A stretch of 64,000 nucleotides of DNA from Conchiformibius steedae (GCF_014054725.1 NZ_CP059563.1:957749-1021748), one strand, 5' to 3'; counted from the stretch's first letter, positions 33,517 through 42,756 are shown. Numbers and translations are program-made. The notes: generated by a model not told the origin, from the letters alone.

Positions 33517-35330
33517 GAATTATCATGAAGGTAAGAACAGTCCTAGCCTTAGGGCTGTTTAACTTGATCAGGGTATTTAAATATCGGATGAGTGTGCGAA
33601 TAGGTTTGAATCCTGTACAAAAAATAACAGCTGTATTGCCATTTGGAAGTTTTTTTTCTAAGCAATTCGATACCAATCAAGATGTGAAGCTTATTTTAAA
33701 TGAGCTAAATGGCTTTGGTTATTTAAAGTACCCTATAACGAATGGCTATCCTAACTGGTTTTATAGTCCACTGACTAAAAAAGAGTTTCAGGATGTGAAT
33801 CAACCATGGTATTTGATTTCTGATTTTGATTCAGGTGTTGGAGATATTAAGGGAGTTTGGGAAGCATCACGTTTTAATTGGGTATTAGATTTAATTTTGC
33901 TTGAGCGTAAAAGGCAGGATAATGTTGCATTAAATCAGTTGGATTTATGGCTAAATCACTGGTGTGCAAGTAATCCCCCATATAAAGGTCCAAATTGGAA
34001 ATGTGGGCAGGAAGCTTCTATTAGAGTGATACATGTTGTAGCAGCACTTGTTGGTTTAGACCAATTGCATGAATATCATGAAAACCTTTTAAAGTTTATT
34101 GAAGTTCATCTTAAGAGAATTGCACCAACAATCGAATATGCAATTGCTCAAGACAATAACCATGGTACTTCTGAAGCTACAGCATTATTTATTGGCGGAG
34201 CTTTGCTTGACTATTTTATGCCTGAACCTAAATATAAAGCTTGGAAAAATCTTGGACATAAATGGCTAGAAAATCGTGCTAAAAAATTAATTATGTCAGA
34301 TGGTGGTTTTAGTCAATATTCATCGACTTACCATCGTGTGATGTTAGATTCATATAGTTTAGCAGAAATTATTAGACGAAATCTTGATTTAGAAAAGTTT
34401 TCTGATGAGTTTTATACTCAACTAAAAAAAGCAACAGATTGGCTATATATCCTGACAGAAAAAAATAACGGTGATGTACCTAATCTTGGTGCTAATGATG
34501 GTGCACATCTATTACATGTGTCATCAACTGACTATCGAGATTTTAGACCTTCAGTACAACTTGCAAGTACTTTGTTTTCAGGACAAAGTTACTATACTGT
34601 TCCTGGTTCTTATGATGATAACTTAATTTTCTTTCGTTTAGATAAAAAAGAATTAAATCATAAGACTTTACCAAAAAAAGATCAGTTTTTCTATAAAAGT
34701 GGTCTAATAACAGCAGAAAAACATAATTTTTTTATTGTGTTTAAATTACCCATTTTTAAATTTAGACCCAGTCAATGTGATGCTTTGCATTTAGATGTTT
34801 GGTGGAAAGGACAAAATATTCTAAGAGATGGTGGTACATACAGTTATAATTCTACTGTAGAAGATTTAGATTATTTTAGTGGTGTGGAAAGCCATAACAC
34901 AGTTCAATTTGATGAACACCAACAAATGCCTCGTTTAAGTCGTTTTTTATTAGGAGTATGGTTGAAACCAATTAAATTAAGTTATCAACCCGATCATTTT
35001 ATTTGTGCGTATCAAGATTATTGGGGTTGTGAGCATCAACGAGAAATTACATTAACTGAAAATCAAGTTCAGGTAGTAGATACTGTATCTGGTTTTAATA
35101 ATCAAGCAACTGTAAGATGGCGTTTACAACCTGGAAAATGGTCTCTGTGTGATAATGTACTTAGTAATGACAATATCAGAATTGTGATTGATTCAAAAAG
35201 TGAATTGACATTAAGATTAGTACAAGGTGAAGAGTCGAGGTACTATTACCAAAAACAGCCTGTACCTGTTTTAGAGATTAAAGTATCGCAAGCAGCAAGT
35301 ATTACTACGATTATTCAAGATTTAACATGA
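33513..35330 (+). CDS. Heparinase II/III-like polysaccharide lyase family protein
   Basis: A 605-residue protein with an alpha/alpha toroid N-terminal part (~60-370) and a beta-sandwich C-terminal part (~390-600). Family motifs are present: IAQDNNHGTSEATALF (N216-H217), DGGFSQYSSTYHRVMLD (Y273), a LGANDGAHLL segment, and HLDVWWKGQNILRDGGTYSYN with GVESHNTVQFD. No signal peptide is obvious (the N-terminus is basic with modest hydrophobicity), unlike secreted lyases, so a cytoplasmic or membrane-face role in biosynthesis is possible. A T8 run lies in the coding sequence at 33650-33657. It overlaps both neighbours by 4 nt (ATGA). Confidence 0.82.
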   Translation: MRIIMKVRTVLALGLFNLIRVFKYRMSVRIGLNPVQKITAVLPFGSFFSKQFDTNQDVKLILNELNGFGYLKYPITNGYPNWFYSPLTKKEFQDVNQPWYLISDFDSGVGDIKGVWEASRFNWVLDLILLERKRQDNVALNQLDLWLNHWCASNPPYKGPNWKCGQEASIRVIHVVAALVGLDQLHEYHENLLKFIEVHLKRIAPTIEYAIAQDNNHGTSEATALFIGGALLDYFMPEPKYKAWKNLGHKWLENRAKKLIMSDGGFSQYSSTYHRVMLDSYSLAEIIRRNLDLEKFSDEFYTQLKKATDWLYILTEKNNGDVPNLGANDGAHLLHVSSTDYRDFRPSVQLASTLFSGQSYYTVPGSYDDNLIFFRLDKKELNHKTLPKKDQFFYKSGLITAEKHNFFIVFKLPIFKFRPSQCDALHLDVWWKGQNILRDGGTYSYNSTVEDLDYFSGVESHNTVQFDEHQQMPRLSRFLLGVWLKPIKLSYQPDHFICAYQDYWGCEHQREITLTENQVQVVDTVSGFNNQATVRWRLQPGKWSLCDNVLSNDNIRIVIDSKSELTLRLVQGEESRYYYQKQPVPVLEIKVSQAASITTIIQDLT

Positions 35331-36538
35331 AAATTATATATTTCCATCAGCATTTTTCTACTCCTAATGGTTCTGCAGGTATTCGTTCATATGCAATGGC
35401 TCAAGCATTGATTTGCAATGGACATCAAGTAATAATGGTCTGTGGTTCATTTAGTGTAGGACAAACAGGGTTAAATCAGCCTTTTGAAAGAGGTGTACGT
35501 CGGGGTGTGGTGGATGGAATTGAGATTATTGAGTTTGAATTGCCTTATTCAAATAGTCTCTCATTTTTGAAAAGGGTTTTAGTTTTTTTAAGTTTTTCTT
35601 TAAAATCAGTAAAAGTTGCTTTTACAGAGCAATATGATATTTTATTTGCCACTACTACACCACTTACAGCAGGTATTCCTGGTATTCTGGCAAAATGGTT
35701 ACGTAGAAAGCCATTTGTATTTGAAGTGCGTGATTTATGGCCAGAGTTGCCTAAGGCAATGGGTGTGATAAAAAATCCAGTAGTATTAGGCATGATGTCT
35801 ATCTTGGAGTGGGTATCTTATCATTCTGCGGACCGATTGATTGGGTTATCACCAGGCATTGTTACAGGTATTATTAAACGTGGTATTGATGCAGATAAAG
35901 TAATACCTATTCCCAATGGTTGTGATTTAAATATTTTTGCACAAAAACAGCATGCTTGGCGTCCAGAGCAAGTTGGTCATAATGATTTAATGGCTATTTT
36001 TGCGGGTACGCATGGTTTAGCGAATGGATTGGACTCAATAATAGACGTAAGTGTAGAATTGAGAAAAAGACAAAGAAACGATATTAAATTGGTTCTTGTG
36101 GGCGATGGGATGCAGAAAAAATTATTGCAACAAAGGGTGACAGAATTAGAACTTAATAATATTATATTTCTTGATCCTGTTAATAAAATAAAGCTGGCTG
36201 GCTTGATGGCAGGTGCGGATTTAGGATTGCAAATTTTAGCTAATGTCCCAGCATTTTATTATGGTACTTCACCTAATAAGTTTTTTGATTATATTGCTGC
36301 TGGATTACCTGTATTAAATAATTACCCTGGTTGGCTAGCAGAATTAATTGAGCAGAAACATTGTGGCTTTGCTGTGCCGCCAGAAAACCCTCAAGCATTT
36401 GCTGAGGCACTAGAATATGCAGCAGATCATCGTGATGAGTTGGCAATTATGGGAAATAATGCTCGGGATTTGGCAAGTACTCAATTTAATCGCCAGGAGC
36501 TTTCGCAAAAGTTTGTAGAATGGGTTACTCAGGGATAA
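35327..36538 (+). CDS. GT4-family glycosyltransferase (WbuB-like)
   Basis: A 403-residue GT-B enzyme with the opening IIYFHQHFSTPNGSAGIRSYAMAQAL and the motif RKPFVFEVRDLWPELPKAMG typical of the WbuB-like subgroup, which often transfers aminodeoxysugars in O-antigen synthesis. The donor side has AIFAGTHGLANGLDSIIDV and GTSPNKFFDYIAAGLPVLNN. It sits directly before the pgl-type initiating transferase, so it may add the second sugar to the bacillosamine-like carrier (inference). Confidence 0.85.
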   Translation: MKIIYFHQHFSTPNGSAGIRSYAMAQALICNGHQVIMVCGSFSVGQTGLNQPFERGVRRGVVDGIEIIEFELPYSNSLSFLKRVLVFLSFSLKSVKVAFTEQYDILFATTTPLTAGIPGILAKWLRRKPFVFEVRDLWPELPKAMGVIKNPVVLGMMSILEWVSYHSADRLIGLSPGIVTGIIKRGIDADKVIPIPNGCDLNIFAQKQHAWRPEQVGHNDLMAIFAGTHGLANGLDSIIDVSVELRKRQRNDIKLVLVGDGMQKKLLQQRVTELELNNIIFLDPVNKIKLAGLMAGADLGLQILANVPAFYYGTSPNKFFDYIAAGLPVLNNYPGWLAELIEQKHCGFAVPPENPQAFAEALEYAADHRDELAIMGNNARDLASTQFNRQELSQKFVEWVTQG

Positions 36539-36542
36539 CACT

Positions 36543-37151
36543 ATGTTGAAACGTTTTGCTGATATTGTTATTTCATTAATTGTATTAATTTTCTTTTTTC
36601 CTTTGTATATCTTTATTTTCTATTCTGTGAAGAAAAATTTAGGCTCTCCTGTATTGTTCCGTCAAACTCGACCTGGTTTAGATGGTAAGCCTTTTGAAAT
36701 GTTAAAATTTCGGACAATGAGAGATGCTGTGGATAGAGATGGCAATCTTTTGCCTGATAGTGAGCGCTTAACTGATTTTGGTACAAAATTGAGAGCCAGT
36801 AGTTTAGACGAATTGCCAGAATTATGGAATGTTTTAAAAGGTGATATGAGTTTAGTTGGTCCCCGTCCATTATTGATGGAGTATTTGCCTTTATATAATG
36901 ATGAACAAAAGCGTCGGCATGAAGTTCGTCCAGGTATAACTGGTTGGGCTCAAGTGAATGGTCGTAATGCGATTAGCTGGGAGGAGAAATTTAAATTGGA
37001 TGTTTGGTATGTGGATAATCAATCTCTATGGTTAGATATGAAAATTTTATTCCTGACTGTTAAGAAGGTTTTGATTAAAGAGGGTATTTCAGCTGGTAAT
37101 GATGTAACAATGCCTAAGTTTATGGGTAATGGTAAAGATAAAAATGGATAA
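36543..37151 (+). CDS. pglB: Pgl-type phosphoglycosyltransferase (diNAcBac-1-P transferase)
   Basis: A 202-residue small monotopic phosphoglycosyltransferase that transfers a sugar-1-phosphate to undecaprenyl phosphate. A re-entrant membrane helix lies at ~5-28. The catalytic domain contains FRQTRPGLDGKPFEMLKFRTMRD, SLDELPELWNVLKGDMSLVGPRPLL and RPGITGWAQVNGRNAISWEEKF. It closely resembles Campylobacter PglC and the N-terminal half of neisserial PglB; the symbol follows neisserial usage. In Neisseria this domain is fused to the acetyltransferase, whereas here the next gene encodes that domain separately and overlaps by 8 nt. Confidence 0.85.
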   Translation: MLKRFADIVISLIVLIFFFPLYIFIFYSVKKNLGSPVLFRQTRPGLDGKPFEMLKFRTMRDAVDRDGNLLPDSERLTDFGTKLRASSLDELPELWNVLKGDMSLVGPRPLLMEYLPLYNDEQKRRHEVRPGITGWAQVNGRNAISWEEKFKLDVWYVDNQSLWLDMKILFLTVKKVLIKEGISAGNDVTMPKFMGNGKDKNG

Positions 37152-37785
37152 AAAGCTTGCAATTATTGGTGCGGGAGGTCATGGTAAAGTAGTTGCAGAT
37201 GCTGCTCGTAGTATGCAAGTCTGGAAAAATATTACTTTTTTTGATGATATAGTGCCAGTAAATGAAATTATTATTGCTGATATAAGAAATAGTGGGTCAA
37301 TAAGTGATTTGGCTAATATATTCTTGCCCAGACAATATGATGTGGTTGTGGCAATTGGTTGTAATAAGATTCGAAAAGATTATATTGAGAAATTCCTTGC
37401 TTTAGGTTTTTCTTTGCCAAATATTATACATAGTACGGCTTATATAAGTTCATTAGCACAAATCGGGGATGGGAATGTTTTTTTTGCTAAAGTGGTGGTA
37501 AATCCTGGTTGTGTAATTGGGAATGGTTGTATTGTGAATACTTCATCCAGTATTGATCATGATTGTATTATAGAAGATTTTGTCCATATTAGTCCTGGAG
37601 CACATTTGGCAGGGGGAACTTCCGTTGGTTTGGGTAGCTGGGTAGGTATTGGAGCATGTACGAAACAACAAGTGCATATTGGTTGTAATGTGATTGTAGG
37701 GGCTGGTACAGTTGTCATCAATGATGTAGATAGTAACTGTACTGTAGTAGGAAATCCGGCAAAGAAATTAGAAAGAAAAGGATAA
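37144..37785 (+). CDS. Sugar O/N-acetyltransferase, PglD-like (left-handed beta helix)
   Basis: A 213-residue acyltransferase of the NeuD/PglD family. The N-terminal Rossmann-like part has KLAIIGAGGHGKVVADAAR (4-22). The C-terminal part has hexapeptide repeats (GNGCIVNTSSSIDHDCIIEDFVHI, with the catalytic His in IDHDC; GAHLAGGTSVGLGSWVGIGACTKQ). It would acetylate the C4 amine of UDP-4-amino-4,6-dideoxy-GlcNAc to UDP-diNAc-bacillosamine. The ATG at 37144 overlaps the transferase stop by 8 nt, as expected if a fused PglB were split. Confidence 0.88.
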   Translation: MDKKLAIIGAGGHGKVVADAARSMQVWKNITFFDDIVPVNEIIIADIRNSGSISDLANIFLPRQYDVVVAIGCNKIRKDYIEKFLALGFSLPNIIHSTAYISSLAQIGDGNVFFAKVVVNPGCVIGNGCIVNTSSSIDHDCIIEDFVHISPGAHLAGGTSVGLGSWVGIGACTKQQVHIGCNVIVGAGTVVINDVDSNCTVVGNPAKKLERKG

Positions 37786-37790
37786 ATTCT

Positions 37791-38969
37791 ATGTTAAATA
37801 TATCTTTAAATCCATGGCCTTGTTTCACTCAAGAAGAGCAAGATGCGATTTCTAAAGTTTTATTATCTAATAAAGTAAATTATTGGACTGGGCAAGAATG
37901 TCGTGAGTTTGAAAAAGAATTTGCAGCATTTGCACAGTGTAAATATGCGGTTGCTTTAGCGAATGGTACGGTGGCTTTAGATGTAGCTTTAAAGGCATTG
38001 GGTATCGGGCATGGTGATGATGTAATTGTTACTTCACGGACATTTTTAGCCTCTGCCAGTTCAATTGTAACAGCTGGCGCGAATCCGATTTTTGCCGATG
38101 TGGAATTGGATTCACAGGATATTTCCCGCTCTACCATAGAAGCGGTATTAACCCCGAATACCAAAGCAATTATTTGTGTGCATTTGGCAGGTTGGATGTG
38201 TGATATGGATCCGATTATGCAATTTGCACAAGAAAAAAATCTATATGTCATTGAGGATTGTGCGCAAGCACATGGCGCGATGTATAAAGGACGTTCTGCT
38301 GGTTCAATCGGGCATATTGGTGCGTGGTCGTTTTGTCAGGATAAAATTATGACGACTGGTGGTGAAGGTGGCATGGTTACCACCAATGATGAACAACTGT
38401 GGAATAAAATGTGGTCGTATAAAGACCATGGTAAAAGTTATGACAGTGTTTATCATAAACAGCATCCGCCAGGCTTTCGCTGGGTGCATGATTCGTTTGG
38501 GACGAACTGGCGCATGATGGAAATTCAGGCAGCTATCGGAAGGATTCAATTAACCCGTATGCCTGATTGGACGGCGAAACGTCAAGCAAATATGGAACGT
38601 ATTTGGCAGGCATTTGAGCAATCGTCTTATTTTACGGTTTATCGTCCTTCATCGGATTATGTGCATGCTGCATATAAGTGTTATGTTCAGGTAAACAGTG
38701 ACAAGCTGCCTGAAAATTGGTCGCGTGACAAAATTATGGAAGCCATCAATTCGTTGGGTATTCCGTGTTATAGCGGTTCATGTTCGGAAGTGTATTTGGA
38801 ACATGCGTTTGATGATACGCCTTGGCGTCCTGCGCAGCGTTTGCCGAATGCGAAAAAGCTGGGTGAAGAAAGTTTGATGTTTTTAGTTCATCCTACCTTA
38901 ACTGAGCAAGATATGAATCGGACAGTAGCGGCGATTGAACAAGTGCTTCAAGATTTGTCAAAAAACTAA
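37791..38969 (+). CDS. pglC: UDP-4-amino-sugar aminotransferase (DegT family, PglC/PglE type)
   Basis: A 392-residue PLP enzyme. The Schiff-base lysine is K185 in WSFCQDKIMTTGGEGGM; ANGTVALDVALKAL (57-70) and VIEDCAQAHGAMYKGR form the cofactor site. It would aminate the 4-keto sugar made by the downstream dehydratase (neisserial PglC, Campylobacter PglE). Base composition rises from AT-rich to host-like within this gene, so the edge of the imported segment probably lies inside or near it. An uptake-type GCTGCCTGAAAA lies in its 3' half. Confidence 0.87.
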   Translation: MLNISLNPWPCFTQEEQDAISKVLLSNKVNYWTGQECREFEKEFAAFAQCKYAVALANGTVALDVALKALGIGHGDDVIVTSRTFLASASSIVTAGANPIFADVELDSQDISRSTIEAVLTPNTKAIICVHLAGWMCDMDPIMQFAQEKNLYVIEDCAQAHGAMYKGRSAGSIGHIGAWSFCQDKIMTTGGEGGMVTTNDEQLWNKMWSYKDHGKSYDSVYHKQHPPGFRWVHDSFGTNWRMMEIQAAIGRIQLTRMPDWTAKRQANMERIWQAFEQSSYFTVYRPSSDYVHAAYKCYVQVNSDKLPENWSRDKIMEAINSLGIPCYSGSCSEVYLEHAFDDTPWRPAQRLPNAKKLGEESLMFLVHPTLTEQDMNRTVAAIEQVLQDLSKN

Positions 38970-38988
38970 ATACAAAAGCAGATTGGTT

Positions 38989-40881
38989 GTGAAATCTTTA
39001 TTTTTTTCTTTTGTTTCCGCCCCGCGATTGCTGAAGCAGGGATTCCTAATCATTTTGGATTTTTTGTTATTTCCAATTTTGATTTGGTTCTGCTACGCAT
39101 TGCGGGCGTTTGATTTGGGCGCGCCAGTGGTGCCGAATGTGGCATTCGGTTCTTTGTGGGTATCATTGTTGGCAACGGTCAGTTTGTTGGGTTGTGGGGT
39201 ATACCGATTTATTGTCCGTAATTTTAATGAGGCATTTATTATCAAACTGGCGGTGGCAACGGCGCTGACAGTGGTAAGTTTATACGCGATGGCTTATGCC
39301 ACGCCTGCGGTAATTCCGACTTCGATTCCGCTGATGTTTGGTTTTATGATGTTTGCGTGGGTATGGTTTAGCCGAAGTATTATCCGTTTTACGGTTAAGG
39401 CGCATTTGCAGGCAGATAAGCCACGCCGCCGTATTGCCATCTATGGCGCAGGCTTGGCTGGACAGCAGATTGCAGCAACTTTGATGCGTTCTGATGAGCA
39501 TTTGCCGGTATTTTTTATTGATGATGATGTGGCATTGTCTAAAAATATTTTAGGTGGTTTGCGTGTGTATCCGCCAGAACAGGCGATGCCTTTATTGGAC
39601 AAGTTGGGTATTGATGAAGTTTTGATTGCGCTACCTTCGGTGGAACGGCAACGGCGTAATGAGATTATTCACACTTTAGAGCCTGCGCGGAAAAAAATTA
39701 CTGAATTACCTGGTTTGACCCAACTGGTTGATGGAAAAATAAATATTTCCGATATTCGTGAAATCAATATCGTGGATTTGTTAGGGCGAGACCCTGTTCC
39801 GCCGATTGAAGGTTTGTTGGCGCAAAATATCCGTCAGAAAACAGTTATGGTAACGGGCGCAGGTGGTTCAATCGGTTCGGAATTATGCCGTCAGATTTTA
39901 AGCCAGCAGCCTGAAAAGCTGATTTTGTTTGAAGTAAACGAATTTGGTTTATACAGTCTTGAAAAAGAATTGCATGCTTTGGCAGAACAGTCTGGGGTGG
40001 AGTTGATTCCGATTGTCGGGACGATTCAATCGCAGGCAGATTTGCAAAGAGTGATGCAAACTTTTTCGGTGCAAACCATTTACCATGCGGCTGCGTATAA
40101 ACATGTGCCTTTAGTGGAATACAATGTGGCATCGGGCGTACGCAATAATGTGTTGGGGACGTGGTATTGTGCTCAAGCGGCGCTTGCGGCGAAAGTGGAA
40201 ACTTTTGTTTTAATTTCAACGGATAAAGCGGTTCGCCCAACCAATACCATGGGGGCAAGTAAGCGGATGGCAGAGTTGGTGTTGCAGGCTTTGGCGCAGG
40301 AAAATCATTCCACCCGTTTTACCATGGTGCGTTTTGGTAATGTGTTGGGGTCGTCCGGTTCGGTTGTGCCTTTATTTGAAGCGCAGATTATGCAGGGCGG
40401 ACCGATTACCTTAACCCATCAGGATATTACCCGTTACTTTATGACCATTCCCGAAGCGGCGCAGTTGGTGATTCAAGCGGGTGCGATGGGTAAAAACGGC
40501 GATGTTTTTGTTTTGGATATGGGTGAGCCAGTAAAAATTTATGATTTGGCGGTGCGCATGATTCATTTGAAGGGTAAAAAGCTGAAAACACCTGAAGATG
40601 AAGATGGAATTGAAATTCGTTTAAGTGGTTTGCGCCCCGGTGAAAAACTGTATGAAGAATTGTTGATTGGCGACACAGTTGAAAAAACCGCGCATCAAAA
40701 GATTATGACGGCAATGGAAGTGATGTTGCCGTGGTCGGAATTGCAACCGCTGTTGTTGCGTTTGCAAACTGCATGTGATGATTATGATATTGCAGAAATC
40801 CGTGAAATTCTTTTGAATGCACCAACGGCGTTCCTACCTGTAGATGATATTTGTGATGTGGTTTGGAATGCGAAACAATAA
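38989..40881 (+). CDS. pglD: UDP-GlcNAc 4,6-dehydratase, membrane-bound (PglD/PglF/CapD type)
   Basis: About 630 residues if it starts at the GTG at 38989 (VKSLFFSFVSAPRLL). The open frame begins earlier, inside the previous gene, and no RBS is decisive, so the start is uncertain. About four membrane helices at the N-terminus are followed by a CoA-binding-like Rossmann fold (RRIAIYGAGLAGQQIAATLM) and the SDR catalytic domain (VMVTGAGGSIGSELCRQIL, LISTDKAVRPTNTMGASKR). It makes the 4-keto sugar for UDP-bacillosamine (neisserial PglD, Campylobacter PglF). Gene order transferase-acetyltransferase-aminotransferase-dehydratase equals neisserial pglB-pglC-pglD. It ends with a paired-uptake-word terminator. 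Confidence 0.88.
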   Translation: MKSLFFSFVSAPRLLKQGFLIILDFLLFPILIWFCYALRAFDLGAPVVPNVAFGSLWVSLLATVSLLGCGVYRFIVRNFNEAFIIKLAVATALTVVSLYAMAYATPAVIPTSIPLMFGFMMFAWVWFSRSIIRFTVKAHLQADKPRRRIAIYGAGLAGQQIAATLMRSDEHLPVFFIDDDVALSKNILGGLRVYPPEQAMPLLDKLGIDEVLIALPSVERQRRNEIIHTLEPARKKITELPGLTQLVDGKINISDIREINIVDLLGRDPVPPIEGLLAQNIRQKTVMVTGAGGSIGSELCRQILSQQPEKLILFEVNEFGLYSLEKELHALAEQSGVELIPIVGTIQSQADLQRVMQTFSVQTIYHAAAYKHVPLVEYNVASGVRNNVLGTWYCAQAALAAKVETFVLISTDKAVRPTNTMGASKRMAELVLQALAQENHSTRFTMVRFGNVLGSSGSVVPLFEAQIMQGGPITLTHQDITRYFMTIPEAAQLVIQAGAMGKNGDVFVLDMGEPVKIYDLAVRMIHLKGKKLKTPEDEDGIEIRLSGLRPGEKLYEELLIGDTVEKTAHQKIMTAMEVMLPWSELQPLLLRLQTACDDYDIAEIREILLNAPTAFLPVDDICDVVWNAKQ

Positions 40882-40887
40882 AACGGT

Positions 40888-40918
40888 AGGCTGCCTGAAA
40901 ACTTCAGGCAGCCTTTTG
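40888..40918. terminator. Terminator built from two inverted uptake words
   Basis: AGGCTGCCTGAA (40888-40899), a 3-nt loop and TTCAGGCAGCCT (40903-40914) form a perfect 12-bp stem followed by TTTT. It lies between the convergent dehydratase and fbp genes, so it can end transcription from the left and carries uptake words in both orientations. Confidence 0.85.
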
Positions 40919-40920
40919 TG

Positions 40921-41889
40921 TTAATGTTTACTTTGAATATAGTTTACTTCTTCTTTACTACCGAGAATAACGGCAACACGCTGATGCAGGCTTTCAGGCT
41001 GGATGGTTAAAATAGACTGGCGGGCATTACTGCTCGCGCCGCCAGCTTGCTCCACCACCAAACCCAAAGGATTGGCTTCATACATCAGGCGCAGTTTGCC
41101 GGGTTTATTCGGGTCACGGGCATCTTTGGGGTAGAGAAACACGCCGCCGCGCATCAAAATCCGATGCACTTCCGCCACCATACTGGCAACCCAACGCATA
41201 TTGTAATTTTTGCCGCGAACCCCCGTGCTGCCTGCCAACAGTTCGCTAATATATTGTTGTACAGGGGCTTCCCAATGGCGTTGGTTAGACATATTGATGG
41301 CAAATTCGGCAGTCTGTTCGGGGATGTGAATGGTGGTAGGCTGATGGATAAATTCGCCATCGTTGTTTAAGGTAAACATCGCCACGCCTTGTTTAAAGGT
41401 TAGCACTAGTAAAGTTTGCGGACCATACAGCACATAACCTGCGGCAACTTGTTCTTGTCCTTTTTGCAGGAAATGTTCGGTTTTGAGTGTGCCTTCGGGT
41501 TTTTTCAATACGGAAAAAATTGTGCCAATGGAAATATTGACATCAATATTGGACGAACCGTCCAAGGGGTCAAACAGCACCAAATATGTTCCGTTTTTAT
41601 TGGCGGCGACAAAATCGTCTTCTTCTTCGCTGGCCAGGCCTGCTACGGCGGGATTGTATTTCAGTTTTTCAATCAAAATATGATTGGCAATCACATCTAA
41701 TTTTTTTTGTTCTTCTCCCTGAATATTGCCCGTTCCGGCTGCGCCGAGTACGCCCGATAAGGCACCCAAACGCACTTGTGCGCTGATTTCGGTGCAGGCG
41801 GCGGCGATGGTGACAACGGTTTCGGTTAAGTCGGTGGGCAAATGATGTTGGGTGGCGTGATGCTTGAGAAATTGTGCCAAGTTTTCCAT
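40921..41889 (-). CDS. fbp: Fructose-1,6-bisphosphatase class I
   Basis: This 322-residue gluconeogenic enzyme hydrolyses fructose-1,6-bisphosphate. Metal and substrate motifs are [22 protein letters not shown] and [12 protein letters not shown]. The ATG at 41889 ([11 protein letters not shown]) has GGAAG upstream and matches the family N-terminus better than the TTG six codons before. It follows rlmJ on the minus strand by 21 nt. Confidence 0.95.
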   Translation of the reverse strand: MENLAQFLKHHATQHHLPTDLTETVVTIAAACTEISAQVRLGALSGVLGAAGTGNIQGEEQKKLDVIANHILIEKLKYNPAVAGLASEEEDDFVAANKNGTYLVLFDPLDGSSNIDVNISIGTIFSVLKKPEGTLKTEHFLQKGQEQVAAGYVLYGPQTLLVLTFKQGVAMFTLNNDGEFIHQPTTIHIPEQTAEFAINMSNQRHWEAPVQQYISELLAGSTGVRGKNYNMRWVASMVAEVHRILMRGGVFLYPKDARDPNKPGKLRLMYEANPLGLVVEQAGGASSNARQSILTIQPESLHQRVAVILGSKEEVNYIQSKH

Positions 41890-41910
41890 ATTTTCTTCCA
41901 AAATCAAGGT

Positions 41911-42756
41911 TTAACGGATGTGAAATGTGAGTTTGAAATGGGCTTTGTCGTCTTGTGCCAGCAGTTGGCACAGAACGGGTAAGGTTTTTTGCAATTGTTC
42001 CGCCAGAAGATAGGGTGGATTGAGAATAAACATGCCGCTGCCGTGCATACCGAAACCGTCGCTGCGGGGAGCGTGGGCGTGTAATTCGGCGTGTAAATGG
42101 TTATCGGGCAGCAATTTGCTTAATTGAACGGGTAGGGCGCGGCTTTCTTCGCGGCTGAGGCAGGGATACCAAAGCAAATAACAGCCTTGAGCAAAGCGTT
42201 TGAGCGCATCGCGTAAGCTATGAACAGCGCGGCTATAATCTTGTTTTTGTTCGTAAGGCGGGTCAATCAGCACCACGGCGCGGCGGGGTGGCGGCGGCAA
42301 TAATGCAGGCAGGGCTTCCCAGCCGTTTTGTTGTTTGACCATCACGCGGCGACCCAATCGGGCTTCACGCATATTGTTGTCTAATAGGGAAAAATCATTG
42401 GGATGCAGTTCAAACAGGCGCAGTTTGTCAGTAGGGCGCAACAGGCTTTGTGCCAGCCAAGGCGAGCCGCAATAGTGGTGTGCTGCAGGCAAAATATGTT
42501 TTAAGTGGACAACGAAATCCGCTAAATCATCGGGCAGGGCAGCGGCTTGGTATAAGCGGGCAATGCCGTGATGGTATTCGCCGATTTTTTGTGCTTCTTT
42601 GCCGTTTAAGTCGTATAAACCTGCACCGGCGTGGGTGTCGATATACCAATAAGGTTTGTCTTTGCGGTTAAAATACTGCAAAACCAAATATAAAATAAAG
42701 TGTTTGAGTACATCGGCGTGATTGCCGGCGTGAAAGGCGTGGCGGTAGCTGAGCAT
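41911..42756 (-). CDS. rlmJ: 23S rRNA (adenine2030-N6)-methyltransferase RlmJ
   Basis: This 281-residue protein, the same length as E. coli RlmJ, starts MLSYRHAFHAGNHADVLKH, the invariant family N-terminus. Cofactor and catalytic motifs are WYIDTHAGAGLYDL and the N6-adenine methylase motif DPPYE (in VLIDPPYEQKQDY). An upstream in-frame extension to 42792 is not supported. It methylates A2030 of 23S rRNA during ribosome assembly. Confidence 0.94.
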   Translation of the reverse strand: MLSYRHAFHAGNHADVLKHFILYLVLQYFNRKDKPYWYIDTHAGAGLYDLNGKEAQKIGEYHHGIARLYQAAALPDDLADFVVHLKHILPAAHHYCGSPWLAQSLLRPTDKLRLFELHPNDFSLLDNNMREARLGRRVMVKQQNGWEALPALLPPPPRRAVVLIDPPYEQKQDYSRAVHSLRDALKRFAQGCYLLWYPCLSREESRALPVQLSKLLPDNHLHAELHAHAPRSDGFGMHGSGMFILNPPYLLAEQLQKTLPVLCQLLAQDDKAHFKLTFHIR

